From Persicitalea sp038235275 (lineage in GTDB: Bacteria > Bacteroidota > Bacteroidia > Cytophagales > Spirosomataceae), in the NCBI GenBank assembly GCA_038235275.1, contig JBBSUC010000021.1:1-64000 (forward strand): a stretch of 64,000 bases of DNA. The letters run 5' to 3'. Below, piece after piece: positions 56,710 through 64,000 of the stretch (position 1 is its first letter; each line of letters opens with the position of its first letter). Below the pieces are notes generated by a model. It was not told the DNA's origin. It saw only the letters and a list, made by a program, of their open reading frames with translations, and made no database searches. The translations under genes were made by a program, and so were the position numbers.

Positions 56710-58602
56710 CTAATAAGCCCGCACCAACTTCCCTTCGTGAAAATTGACAAAGGCTTTATTCACAACCTTATTGCCGCCCGGCGTAGGGTAGTCGCCCGTG
56801 AAGTACCAGTCGCCCAAGTGTTTTGGACACGCCTTGTGCAGATTGTCCACGGTTTGAAAAATGACCGAAAGGTCGGCCTTCATGCCTTCGGGACGGACGA
56901 TTTCCGCCACTTTGCGGGAAATTTCTTCGTCTGTAAAGAGGTCATATAATGCTTTGGCGTAGTTGGTCGTGTAGGCATTGCCAGAGGCCAGGTTCGAAGC
57001 ACATTGGGCGTATACTTCTTCGCGCATAAAGCCCAGGCCGCGTTCTTCCAGCAGTTCCATCATGGCGCGGAACGCTACAAAATCTTTCATCCTTGACATG
57101 TCGATGCCGTAGCAGTCGGGGAAGCGAATCTGCGGGGCCGAGGATACAATCACAATTTTCTTGGGGCCCAGTCCATCCAACATTTTCAGGATGCTTTTTT
57201 CAAGCGTCGTGCCACGGACGATCGAGTCGTCGATGACTACCACGGTGTCGATACCTTTGCGCACGACCTCGAAGGTAGTGTCGTACACGCTCGACACCAT
57301 GTCGTCGCGCAGGTTATCGGCGGTAATGAAAGTGCGGGACTTGACGTCTTTGGTAACTAGCTTTTCGATGCGAGGCCGGAACGACAGGACGCGGTCCAGT
57401 TCTTCTTCAAAAAGAATCCCTTCCATGATTGCCCGCTTGCGCTTCTTGGCTAGGTACTCTTCCAAGCCCTCGATCATGCCGAAAAACGAGGTCTCGGCGG
57501 TATTGGGAATGTAGGAAAATATTGTGTTTTCGAGATCGTAATCGATCTCTTGCAAAATTTGCGGAATCAGTAATTTGCCCAACTCCTTACGCTCGTTGTA
57601 GATGTCGGGATCGGTGCCACGCGAGAAGTAGATGCGCTCGAAGCTGCACGATCGCTTAGGCAATTGGGGCAGAATTGCCATTTCGTTGTATTCACCCTCT
57701 TTATTAATAATCAATGCGCTACCGGGTGTGACTTCCTGAATCTGGTCGTACTCCACGTCGAAAGCGGCCTTGATAGCCTGCTTTTCGGAAGCCACGACTA
57801 CCACCTCGTCGTCGGCGTAGTAGTAAGCTGGGCGGATACCCGCCGGGTCGCGCATAACGAAAGCCGCGCCATGGCCCGTGAGTCCGCACATGGCGTAGCC
57901 GCCGTCGAAATCGCGGCAGGAACGCTCCAACACGCGCTGCAAGTCGATGTTTTCTTCAATAATATCCGACAGGGTGGGATTTTCCCAAATACCCTTGAAA
58001 CGGTCGAACACGCGCTGGTTTTCCTCGTCCAGGAAATGGCCGATTTTCTCCATTACCGTTACGGTGTCCACTTTCTCCTTGGGGTGCTGGCCCAGCGAAA
58101 CGAGTTTACCGAAAAGCTCGTCTACGTTGGTCATGTTGAAGTTGCCCGCCATCACCAGGTTGCGGCTCCGCCAGTTGCTTTGGCGCAGCATGGGCTGGCA
58201 GTTCTCGATCTCATTACCGCCGTAGGTACCGTAGCGCAGGTGTCCCAGCCAGAGTTCACCCGTAAAGGCCAGGTTTTCCTGCAACCAGCGGGCGTCGTTG
58301 ACCTTGTTCTTGTGGTCTTTAAGACCTTTCCTGAATTTCTTGTGAATTTTTTGAAAAATATCGACCACCGGCTGTGGCTCTACTGAGCGGTAGCGACTGA
58401 TGTAGCGCTTGCCCGCCGGAACTTCGATCTTAATGTTGGCGACTCCGGCCCCGTCCTGCCCCCGATTGACCTGCTTCTGCATCATTACGTCCAGCTTGTG
58501 GACGGCGTAGAGAGGCGTTTCGTATTTGTCGATGTAGTGTTGATAAGGCTTACGAAGGCGAATCAGCGCGATTCCGCACTCGTGCTTAATGGCGTCGCTC
58601 AT
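56710..58602 (-). CDS. purF: Amidophosphoribosyltransferase-like protein (large PurF paralogue)
   Basis: 630 residues, about 130 longer than classical PurF but typical of a Bacteroidota form. The N-terminal class II glutamine amidotransferase domain has the nucleophile Cys9 (HECGIALIRL), which would require removal of eight residues to become N-terminal, and the NRGQDGAGVA and GYAMCGLTGH segments. The C-terminal phosphoribosyltransferase domain has the PRPP loop VVIDDSIVRGTTLEKSI and APQIRFPDCYGIDM. It would make 5-phosphoribosylamine, the first step of purine synthesis. Insertions around residues 30-120 account for the extra length. Many Bacteroidota also carry a standard-size PurF, so the role should be confirmed. 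Confidence 0.85.
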   Translation of the reverse strand: MSDAIKHECGIALIRLRKPYQHYIDKYETPLYAVHKLDVMMQKQVNRGQDGAGVANIKIEVPAGKRYISRYRSVEPQPVVDIFQKIHKKFRKGLKDHKNKVNDARWLQENLAFTGELWLGHLRYGTYGGNEIENCQPMLRQSNWRSRNLVMAGNFNMTNVDELFGKLVSLGQHPKEKVDTVTVMEKIGHFLDEENQRVFDRFKGIWENPTLSDIIEENIDLQRVLERSCRDFDGGYAMCGLTGHGAAFVMRDPAGIRPAYYYADDEVVVVASEKQAIKAAFDVEYDQIQEVTPGSALIINKEGEYNEMAILPQLPKRSCSFERIYFSRGTDPDIYNERKELGKLLIPQILQEIDYDLENTIFSYIPNTAETSFFGMIEGLEEYLAKKRKRAIMEGILFEEELDRVLSFRPRIEKLVTKDVKSRTFITADNLRDDMVSSVYDTTFEVVRKGIDTVVVIDDSIVRGTTLEKSILKMLDGLGPKKIVIVSSAPQIRFPDCYGIDMSRMKDFVAFRAMMELLEERGLGFMREEVYAQCASNLASGNAYTTNYAKALYDLFTDEEISRKVAEIVRPEGMKADLSVIFQTVDNLHKACPKHLGDWYFTGDYPTPGGNKVVNKAFVNFHEGKLVRAY

Positions 58603-58603
58603 G

Positions 58604-58654
58604 GAGTGAATGAGTAAATTTTGGATGAGTGAATGACGGGGCCGCCCGAGCGGT
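58604..58654. repeat. 7-nt periodic repeat with GC-rich palindromic block before purF
   Basis: GAGTGAA, TGAGTAA, ATTTTGG, ATGAGTG, AATGACGG-type heptads are followed by GACGGGGCCGCCCGAGCGGT (58635-58654), which differs from the block at 9882-9901 at one position. It lies immediately upstream of the purF start on the minus strand. Confidence 0.65.
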
Positions 58655-58834
58655 GAATAATACAGCTAATTTATTGTTAGAAAGAATATCAACTCAATCT
58701 AAATTGGTAGCCAGTCCTTAATCAAACTTACAGATGAAGTTTGATACCCCCTAAACTATGGGGAAAGTGTTAAAGTTCTAGGGCGACGGGACAAAAATAC
58801 GAAATTCACTGGGATCGACGTAGACAGCGTTTTG

Positions 58835-59971
58835 TTAGGAGAAGGCCAGCTCCCCGACTGGGGCGAATACTTCTTCCTCGACCTCGTTCACCACCGCTTC
58901 CAGATGCTTCACGAAGAGGTGATCTGTTTCGTGGCACCAGGTTTGGAAGTCTGCTTGCGGGCTTTGGAAATAGGGCAAAAAATCGGTCAGTACCGATAGG
59001 TCGAAGGTACGGGCGGAGGCACCCGCGCCGGCCAGGACGCCGTCGATGGCGTTGCAGGCCTGCTCGAAATGCTTCGGCACGGGGACCATCAGTACGGGCT
59101 TACCCAGATACATGGCCTCACAGACCGACTCGAAGCCCGCCGTGGTTACCAGCGCGCGGCAGGTTTCCATCATGCGCAGATATTTGGGGCCGTTCAGGCG
59201 GTAAAAGGTCAGTGTATCGTCCATGCGCTGCACGTCGGGGGCGCTGGGATTGTCCCAAAAGCAGTGTAGCGGCAGTTCGGGATGCTGCTCGTGCCAGGCG
59301 ATAATCTGGTGGCTCAGGCTGGAATGCGTCAGGTAAACCAGCGCAAAATCGCCGCTTTCGGGCTGCAATGAGCGGACCTCGCGGCGCAGCAAGGGCGGCA
59401 TAATTGTCAAGCCATCGGCGCTTTCTGTCTCTGCGAAGCGGCGGAAGGAAAGAGCGAACTTCCGGCTGGCCCCCAGGGCCGTTAGCCGGGTGTTGAAGTT
59501 GACGATCCGGCGATCCAGCCAACTATTTTTGGGAAAGGAAAACTGCGGATGCAGCAGCAGGTACTGGTGCGCCACGCACACCATCGGCGCGGCGGGCCGA
59601 TACATGATTTTGTACAAACCGCCCAACACTTCATAAAAATTCACGATCAGGTCGGGCTGTATCGTCTGCACTTGGGTATGAATGGCACGAAGGCTAGCGG
59701 CGTATTTTTTACTCCGCAGCAAATGCGTACGAATGGTACGCCCGATATGGATGCTGCCTTTGTTACGGTCGTAGATAAGGTTTGGACTCAAAAAAGGAAA
59801 AATTGGGGCGTGAATTTGCTCGCTGAAAAAGGCGGGAATTTCGCGTCCCTCGGCTTGCCCCACCAGCACCGCCCCTACCTGGTGTCCGGCGCGGTGCAGG
59901 ATTTGGCTCAACGAAATGGCTTGCGTCAGATGGCCCCGGCCTTCACCCTGAATGATGAAAAGAACGCGCAT
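58835..59971 (-). CDS. Glycosyltransferase (GT28/MurG-like GT-B fold)
   Basis: 378 residues. Begins MRVLFIIQGEGRGHLTQAISLSQIL, the Gly-rich first strand and GEGRGHxxQ motif of MJ1255/MGDG-synthase-like GT-B enzymes. The C-terminal donor domain has TTAGFESVCEAMYLGKPVLMVPVPKHFEQACNA, very like MurG/MGD synthase. The acceptor is unknown: a lipid or cell-envelope glycan is likely. The metallophosphoesterase gene directly upstream ends 2 bp before the start, so they are cotranscribed. A hairpin (ATCAAACTT/AAGTTTGAT, about 58721-58745) lies downstream of the gene's stop. Confidence 0.82.
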   Translation of the reverse strand: MRVLFIIQGEGRGHLTQAISLSQILHRAGHQVGAVLVGQAEGREIPAFFSEQIHAPIFPFLSPNLIYDRNKGSIHIGRTIRTHLLRSKKYAASLRAIHTQVQTIQPDLIVNFYEVLGGLYKIMYRPAAPMVCVAHQYLLLHPQFSFPKNSWLDRRIVNFNTRLTALGASRKFALSFRRFAETESADGLTIMPPLLRREVRSLQPESGDFALVYLTHSSLSHQIIAWHEQHPELPLHCFWDNPSAPDVQRMDDTLTFYRLNGPKYLRMMETCRALVTTAGFESVCEAMYLGKPVLMVPVPKHFEQACNAIDGVLAGAGASARTFDLSVLTDFLPYFQSPQADFQTWCHETDHLFVKHLEAVVNEVEEEVFAPVGELAFS

Positions 59972-59973
59972 GG

Positions 59974-60852
59974 CTAATTGATTTTTCTGATTTCGCCATT
60001 CCCCAAATCCGGGTTCCCCATCGTCGAGTAAGCAGTGACCCTTTCTTTTTGACCAAAGAAATTGGAAACTATCGCTTCTTCGTCCTGCTCGCTACTCTCC
60101 TCGTGCTTCGATTCGTTATAATACAGTAGACTCCAGTTGCCCTCAAAATCTTCTACCAGGGCACTCAATGACTCCACCCAGTCGCCCGAGTTCATGTACG
60201 TAATGCCGTCGATGTCACGGATGGCGGGTTGATGGATGTGGCCGCAGATGATGCCGTCGCAGTGGCGGGAGCGAGCGAGTTCGGTCAACTTTTCCTCAAA
60301 ATCAGACACGTAGTTGACTGCCATCTTGACCCGCTGCTTGATTTTTTGCGAGAGCGAGTAGTAGGGTAGTCCCCGCGTGGCGCGGTAGCCGTTGTATAAT
60401 TTGTTGAGCCACAGCAGAAAGGTATAACCCGCATCGCCCAGGTAGGCGAGCCATTTGAAGCCGGAGGTCACGGAGTCGAAGACATCACCGTGGGTAATAT
60501 AGAACCGCTTGCCGCCTGACTTGAGGATGTAGTCTTTCCTGATCTGGAACTGCTTACCCAGCCGCAGCGGCATGATTTGATCTAGAAAGTCGTCGTGATT
60601 GCCGCGCAGGTAGATGACTTTTGTGTGGTGGTCATCCATCATTTTGAGCATTGTTTTGAAAAAAGCCGTGTGCTTGCGCTTCCACGAGCCGTACTTTTTC
60701 AACTGCCAGCCATCGATGATATCGCCGTTAAGAATCAGTTTCTTGCACTTGTAAGATTTGAGGAAACTAGCGACCTCCTTTGCCTTGGAACCGCTCGTTC
60801 CCAGATGTAGGTCGGAAATGACGATGGTGCGGAACTCAGTTTGTATTTTCAT
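59974..60852 (-). CDS. UDP-2,3-diacylglucosamine diphosphatase-like metallophosphoesterase
   Basis: 292 residues from the ATG at 60852 (MKIQTEFRTIVISDLHLG); five residues upstream to 60867 are optional. The metallophosphoesterase metal ligands are SDLHLG, NGDIIDGWQ, RGNHDDF, THGDVFD and CGHIHQP. This is the LpxH-like branch common in Bacteroidota (LpxH/YbbF), cleaving UDP-diacylglucosamine to lipid X in lipid A synthesis, though paralogues have other roles. It precedes a glycosyltransferase gene (2-bp gap), supporting envelope lipid metabolism. About 170 bp upstream lies the divergent gatC promoter. Confidence 0.85.
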   Translation of the reverse strand: MKIQTEFRTIVISDLHLGTSGSKAKEVASFLKSYKCKKLILNGDIIDGWQLKKYGSWKRKHTAFFKTMLKMMDDHHTKVIYLRGNHDDFLDQIMPLRLGKQFQIRKDYILKSGGKRFYITHGDVFDSVTSGFKWLAYLGDAGYTFLLWLNKLYNGYRATRGLPYYSLSQKIKQRVKMAVNYVSDFEEKLTELARSRHCDGIICGHIHQPAIRDIDGITYMNSGDWVESLSALVEDFEGNWSLLYYNESKHEESSEQDEEAIVSNFFGQKERVTAYSTMGNPDLGNGEIRKIN

Positions 60853-60965
60853 GATACAAATAAGCAATCCGTACTTTACCTGGTTATTAACGCTTTATGA
60901 AATGTATGTGAATTTCACTAACCCCAAAATAGCTTTGGTTAACCGTAGCGTAACACCGTAGCACT

Positions 60966-60997
60966 TTTGAGCAGACAGAGAACTTTTGTTAGCTTTG
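60966..60997 (+). promoter_or_regulatory. Promoter of gatC
   Basis: TTTG (60966-60969), 20 bp, TAGCTTTG (60990-60997) is a near-perfect Bacteroidota promoter; the gatC start is 23 bp beyond the -7 box. Confidence 0.75.
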
Positions 60998-61019
60998 CCG
61001 TACAAGTGCCAACTCCCTT

Positions 61020-61307
61020 ATGAAAATAGACCACGAAGCCCTGCAAAAGATTGCCCACCTGGCCCGCCTGGAAGTAAAGCCAGAAGAAGAAACAGCCTTG
61101 CTGGCCAGTATGGAAAGTGTACTCACCTGGATGGAGCAGCTCGATGAGCTGGACACCGAAGGCGTGGAGCCGCTCACGCATATGACCGACGAGGTGAACA
61201 ACTGGCGTGAAGACGTGGCGAAGAACACGCTTTCCCGCGAAGAGGGTTTGAGTAATGCGCCCAGCCATGATGAAATTTACCTTAAAGTGCCCAAGGTGAT
61301 AGAGTAA
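61020..61307 (+). CDS. gatC: Aspartyl/glutamyl-tRNA amidotransferase subunit C
   Basis: 95 residues, the normal GatC size. Begins MKIDHEALQKIAHLARLEV and includes LTWMEQLDELDTEGVEPLTHMTDEVNNWREDV, the segment that wraps between GatA and GatB. It helps make Gln-tRNA or Asn-tRNA by amidating misacylated tRNA. gatA and gatB are not in this window. It has its own promoter and is followed by an apparently unrelated DUF433 gene. Confidence 0.93.
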   Translation: MKIDHEALQKIAHLARLEVKPEEETALLASMESVLTWMEQLDELDTEGVEPLTHMTDEVNNWREDVAKNTLSREEGLSNAPSHDEIYLKVPKVIE

Positions 61308-61331
61308 TATTTCAATAGAAATCGGATTGTC

Positions 61332-61571
61332 ATGAGAAAACAGTTTGAATACATAACTACAAACCCGGATATATTAGGGAGCAAACCTATAATCATAGGT
61401 ACGCGCATTAGCGTCGAACTAATCCTGGAATGGATTGCGAATGGCTCGTCGGTTGAGGAGATCGTTCAGGAGTTTCCACATTTAAAAACAGCAGCCGTTC
61501 GTGAAGCAGTTCTCTTTGCGGCCGCCTTATCCAAGAATTCTGCATTCATCGATATTGAACTGGCAGCTTGA
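61332..61571 (+). CDS. DUF433 antitoxin-like protein
   Basis: 79 residues matching DUF433: ITTNPDILGSKPIIIGTRISVELILEWIANGSSVEEIVQEFPHL, the winged-helix-like pattern. DUF433 proteins are typically the first gene of a pair with a DUF5615 PIN-like protein and are thought to be the antitoxins. Here the partner overlaps by 4 bp. No toxin activity is demonstrated for the pair. Confidence 0.85.
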   Translation: MRKQFEYITTNPDILGSKPIIIGTRISVELILEWIANGSSVEEIVQEFPHLKTAAVREAVLFAAALSKNSAFIDIELAA

Positions 61572-61951
61572 TGCTATTGAAGAACTATCACTTCATTGCT
61601 GACGAAAACATCTCTCCACGGGTTGTTTCGTTTTTGAGGGAAGCTGGTATCAACGTATTTGATGTAAAGGAAGAAGGAATGGCTGGTACTTCGGATAGCG
61701 ATATTAGCAAACTAGCTGTGCGAATGGAGAGGATTGTGTTAACCCAGGACAGCGATTTTGGCACACTTGTTTTTGAGGAAAAGGCTAGGCTTACGGGAAT
61801 TGTTTATCTGCGTCCCGGCCACGTCAAAGCACTCGATGCAGTCAGAATACTAAACGCTTTATTGGACAAAGAAATTAACGTAGATGTCCCATTCATTATC
61901 GTGGCTGAATTGCAGACCAACCGGATAAAGATACGCCTCCGCAATTTATAA
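61568..61951 (+). CDS. DUF5615 PIN-like (putative toxin) protein
   Basis: 127 residues. The DUF5615 hallmark is the N-terminal FIADENISPRVVSFLREAGINVFDV, then MAGTSDSDISKLAVRMERIVLTQDSDFGTLV, with acidic residues Asp (ADEN), Asp (SDSD) and Asp (QDSDFG) forming a PIN-like metal site. Such proteins are predicted RNases in a toxin-antitoxin arrangement with DUF433; the ATGA overlap supports it. It overlaps the convergent nitrilase stop by 6 bp. Confidence 0.85.
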   Translation: MMLLKNYHFIADENISPRVVSFLREAGINVFDVKEEGMAGTSDSDISKLAVRMERIVLTQDSDFGTLVFEEKARLTGIVYLRPGHVKALDAVRILNALLDKEINVDVPFIIVAELQTNRIKIRLRNL

Positions 61952-62758
61952 AATTGAAAACGCATCCGCATCCAGCAAGGCCGGAAACGACGCTCGGTAT
62001 TTTTCCAAAGGTTCTTTCTCTAGCCGCACCAATTTTACGCTTTCCGCCTCACCAAGGTCAGTGATGATTTCTCCCAGGAAATCAACGGCCAATGAGCCGC
62101 CCGAGTGATCGATGCCGTTGCCATCTGTTCCTGCTCGATTTACCCCCATCACATAACTGAGATTCTCGATGGCTCGCGCCCGGAGCAGCGTGTTCCAGGC
62201 ATAGGCGCGGGCGGCGGGCCAGTTGGCTACGTAAAGGAGTAGATCGTATGGACTTTCAGCGTCCTGTCGGCTCCAAACCGGGAAGCGCAGGTCGTAGCAA
62301 ATCAGCGGGCAAATGCGCCAGCCTCGCCAGGTGACGATCAGTCGTTCGCTGCCGGCGGTGAAGGTCTCGTGTTCGGCCCCGTAGCGGAAAAGGTGGCGCT
62401 TATCGTAGACTTCGTAAGTGTCTTCGGGGCGGACGCAGAGCAGGCGGTTGTAAAATATGCCGTCTTCTGTCACCTGAAAACTGCCGATCACCAGCGCCTG
62501 GGTTTGGGCAGCCATCATCTTAAGCCAGCGGGTCGTGTTAACGTTCATGACTTCGGCCAATGATGGGGCGTTCATGCTGAATCCCGTCGAAAACATTTCG
62601 GGTAGCACGATGACATCCGCTGGCTCGGGCAGGGCGGCGATTTTCTCTTCCAACATGGCCAGATTGGCTGTAATGTTTTCCCAGATCAAGTCGGTTTGAA
62701 TGAGGGCGACTTTTAGGTTGGAAGCGGGTGGGCTAGTGGTAGTTTTGATATTGGTCAA
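61946..62758 (-). CDS. Nitrilase-superfamily amidase (omega-amidase-like)
   Basis: 270 residues. The carbon-nitrogen hydrolase triad is Glu in VLPEMFSTGFS, Lys in YDKRHLFRYG and Cys in LICYDLRFPVW. Size and motif context resemble YafV/omega-amidase members, which hydrolyse alpha-ketoglutaramate or related amides. Cytosolic. It stands between the DUF5615 gene (convergent, 6-bp overlap) and the sensor kinase gene (9 bp upstream, same strand), so it may share a transcript with the kinase. Confidence 0.87.
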   Translation of the reverse strand: MTNIKTTTSPPASNLKVALIQTDLIWENITANLAMLEEKIAALPEPADVIVLPEMFSTGFSMNAPSLAEVMNVNTTRWLKMMAAQTQALVIGSFQVTEDGIFYNRLLCVRPEDTYEVYDKRHLFRYGAEHETFTAGSERLIVTWRGWRICPLICYDLRFPVWSRQDAESPYDLLLYVANWPAARAYAWNTLLRARAIENLSYVMGVNRAGTDGNGIDHSGGSLAVDFLGEIITDLGEAESVKLVRLEKEPLEKYRASFPALLDADAFSIL

Positions 62759-62767
62759 AGATTTAAT

Positions 62768-64000
62768 TTACGTTCGGGGTGCTTTTATTTGCTTCGGGAT
62801 GGTGACCAAAAACTCACTGCCTTGGCCAGGCTCGCTGTCCAGGCGCAGTTTCCAGCGATGGGCTTTCACGATTTGGCGGACGTAGCTCAGGCCGATACCG
62901 AAGCCTTTGACGTTGTGAACATTGCCTTCCGAAACGCGATAGAACTTGTCAAAAATCTTTTTCTGGTGTTGGGGTGCAATGCCGATACCCTGGTCTTGGA
63001 CGCTCAATGCCAAATTTTCACCTTTATCAAAAGTCCTGACGGCCACCTCGGAATCTTTGGGGGAATATTTCAGCGCGTTGTCGATCAGGTTGTTGAGCAG
63101 ATTTCCAAAATGCAGCCGATCGGCCAGAATGTAAGGAGAATTGGCCCGTAAATCCAGGATGACGCGATCTTCGTGGGGCCGGGCAGCGGCACTTATCAGC
63201 TCGTGGGCATCTAGCCATTCCAGTTCCAGAGCCAGCTTGTTGCGTTCGGCCTTGGCCATGTTCAGCACCATCTCGACCTGCCGCTGCAAGCGCAGAATTT
63301 CCTCCTCCACGATGCGGATGTAGCGACTGTGGCGTTCGGGTTGGGCGGCAATTTTGGGATTTTTCAGAACCTCGGCGGCGATGCGAATCGTGCTGATGGG
63401 CGTCTGCAACTCGTGGGTCATGTTGTTGATAAAATCCCGCTGTACTTCCGATAGCTGCCTTTGTCGCAGAATGACGAACAGCGCGTAGGAGAAAAAACTC
63501 ACCGCCACCAGTACCAAAGCCGACGACCACAACCAACCCTGCAAGTCACCCGCGAGATAGTTTTCCTGCTCGGGAAATCGGATGCCGAAGTAGTAAGGAT
63601 ACTTGTCGGTCTTGACCCAATCGGCGGTGGCGGCGGGTACCTTCTCTTTGTTGCGGGTACTCAGCAGCATCCCGTAACGCATCCTATCGGTGGTGCAATC
63701 GTAGATGCCCATCTCGAAATCGGTAATCAGGTCATGTTTCTGGAAAGATTCACGGATAAATTGTTCCAAGATTTCTGGCTGCGTGGTGGCGTTGGTATTG
63801 ACCAGAAAGTAGTCCGGCGATAGCTGGTCGACGGGATTGACGCTCTGCATCACGCCGTTGAACTGCGTCAGCCGCTCGGCCACTTCTTGCAAGGCCACGT
63901 GGGCGCGTTGGTTAAACTGTCGCTTGCGTAAGTCGAGCGTACGGTTTACCCAATACATCTGCATGACCAGCACGCCGATGATAGAAAGCGCTGAAAGCGG
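62768..64000 (-). CDS. Sensor histidine kinase, 5' end outside the window
   Basis: About 410 residues are visible. The frame continues beyond 64000 through a hydrophobic segment (SALSIIGVLVMQMYWVN), so the GTG near 63973 is not a likely start. After a periplasmic sensor domain (about 170 residues) and a second membrane segment (about 63460-63530) comes the HisKA box (FINNMTHELQTPISTIR; phospho-acceptor His at 63413-63415). The HATPase domain has NLIDNALKYSP, DQGIGI and GFGIGLSYVR. It is a two-component kinase of the Cytophagales type; no response regulator is in the window. Confidence 0.9.
   Translation of the reverse strand, partial: PLSALSIIGVLVMQMYWVNRTLDLRKRQFNQRAHVALQEVAERLTQFNGVMQSVNPVDQLSPDYFLVNTNATTQPEILEQFIRESFQKHDLITDFEMGIYDCTTDRMRYGMLLSTRNKEKVPAATADWVKTDKYPYYFGIRFPEQENYLAGDLQGWLWSSALVLVAVSFFSYALFVILRQRQLSEVQRDFINNMTHELQTPISTIRIAAEVLKNPKIAAQPERHSRYIRIVEEEILRLQRQVEMVLNMAKAERNKLALELEWLDAHELISAAARPHEDRVILDLRANSPYILADRLHFGNLLNNLIDNALKYSPKDSEVAVRTFDKGENLALSVQDQGIGIAPQHQKKIFDKFYRVSEGNVHNVKGFGIGLSYVRQIVKAHRWKLRLDSEPGQGSEFLVTIPKQIKAPRT

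Noticed and set aside
1..64000. tRNA or rRNA genes
   Set aside because: I found no cloverleaf-like TTCGAnTC context or rRNA signatures; the only GGTTCAA-like hit at about 44120 belongs to the riboswitch.

Overview
The window looks like the chromosome of a Bacteroidota bacterium of the order Cytophagales, perhaps the Spirosomataceae (Dyadobacter/Persicitalea-like). The support is a TonB receptor with a carboxypeptidase-regulatory-like N-terminal domain, a TamL/TamB pair with lipoprotein TamL, large secreted proteins, a CrtW-type carotenoid ketolase, very few Shine-Dalgarno sites, and Bacteroidota-type promoters (TTG, about 19-21 bp, TAnnTTTG). Most genes are moderately GC-rich. The AT-rich stretches (119-1600, 37728-38909, 40471-41434, 56158-56649, 61332-61951) are accessory genes.

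Layout. 1-1600: end of an ISL3-like insertion sequence that has cut the 3' end of an AT-rich nuclease-like gene. 1792-9796: amino-acid permease, S9 peptidase, a large DUF6797/cytochrome c protein, MscS channel, and an OB-fold protein with an SSB-like tail. 9986-15681: SASA esterase, VOC protein, PlsC-like acyltransferase, then a convergent glycosyltransferase group (GT-C, processive GT2, polyprenyl-phosphate GT2). 15840-20347: DUF2520 protein, AGE epimerase, KdsC, SbcD, methylmalonyl-CoA epimerase. 20395-35109: TamL/TamB, LolA-like protein, PrmA, an unrecognised 1563-residue secreted protein, PlsY. 35205-41434: M48 protease, SCP2 protein, heptose-bisphosphate-type phosphatase, Cys-rich lipoprotein, VOC remnant, HemE, Xre-RES toxin-antitoxin. 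41456-48976: TPP-riboswitch TonB receptor, MhqO/MhqD-like genes, lipoprotein barnase with barstar, PnuC/PnuT transporter, CrtW. 49038-56088: Uma2, AraC regulator, then the lipid/translation cluster DUF177-rpmF-plsX-fabH-efp-accB-accC. 56158-64000: YefM/YoeB pair with a frameshifted toxin, PurF-like protein, glycosyltransferase plus LpxH-like phosphoesterase, GatC, DUF433/DUF5615 pair, nitrilase, and a sensor kinase running off the right edge.

Three themes go beyond gene content. First, at least twelve spacers carry degenerate tandem repeats with an exact 7-nt period, often just before start codons or as inverted pairs, and three contain a GC-rich palindrome. Related GC-rich hairpins appear to lengthen three proteins in frame. 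Second, four toxin-antitoxin-type pairs lie within about 22 kb, one visibly broken. Third, thiamine-related control (riboswitch plus a possible PnuT) and envelope or lipid functions recur. No tRNA, rRNA or CRISPR array was recognised.
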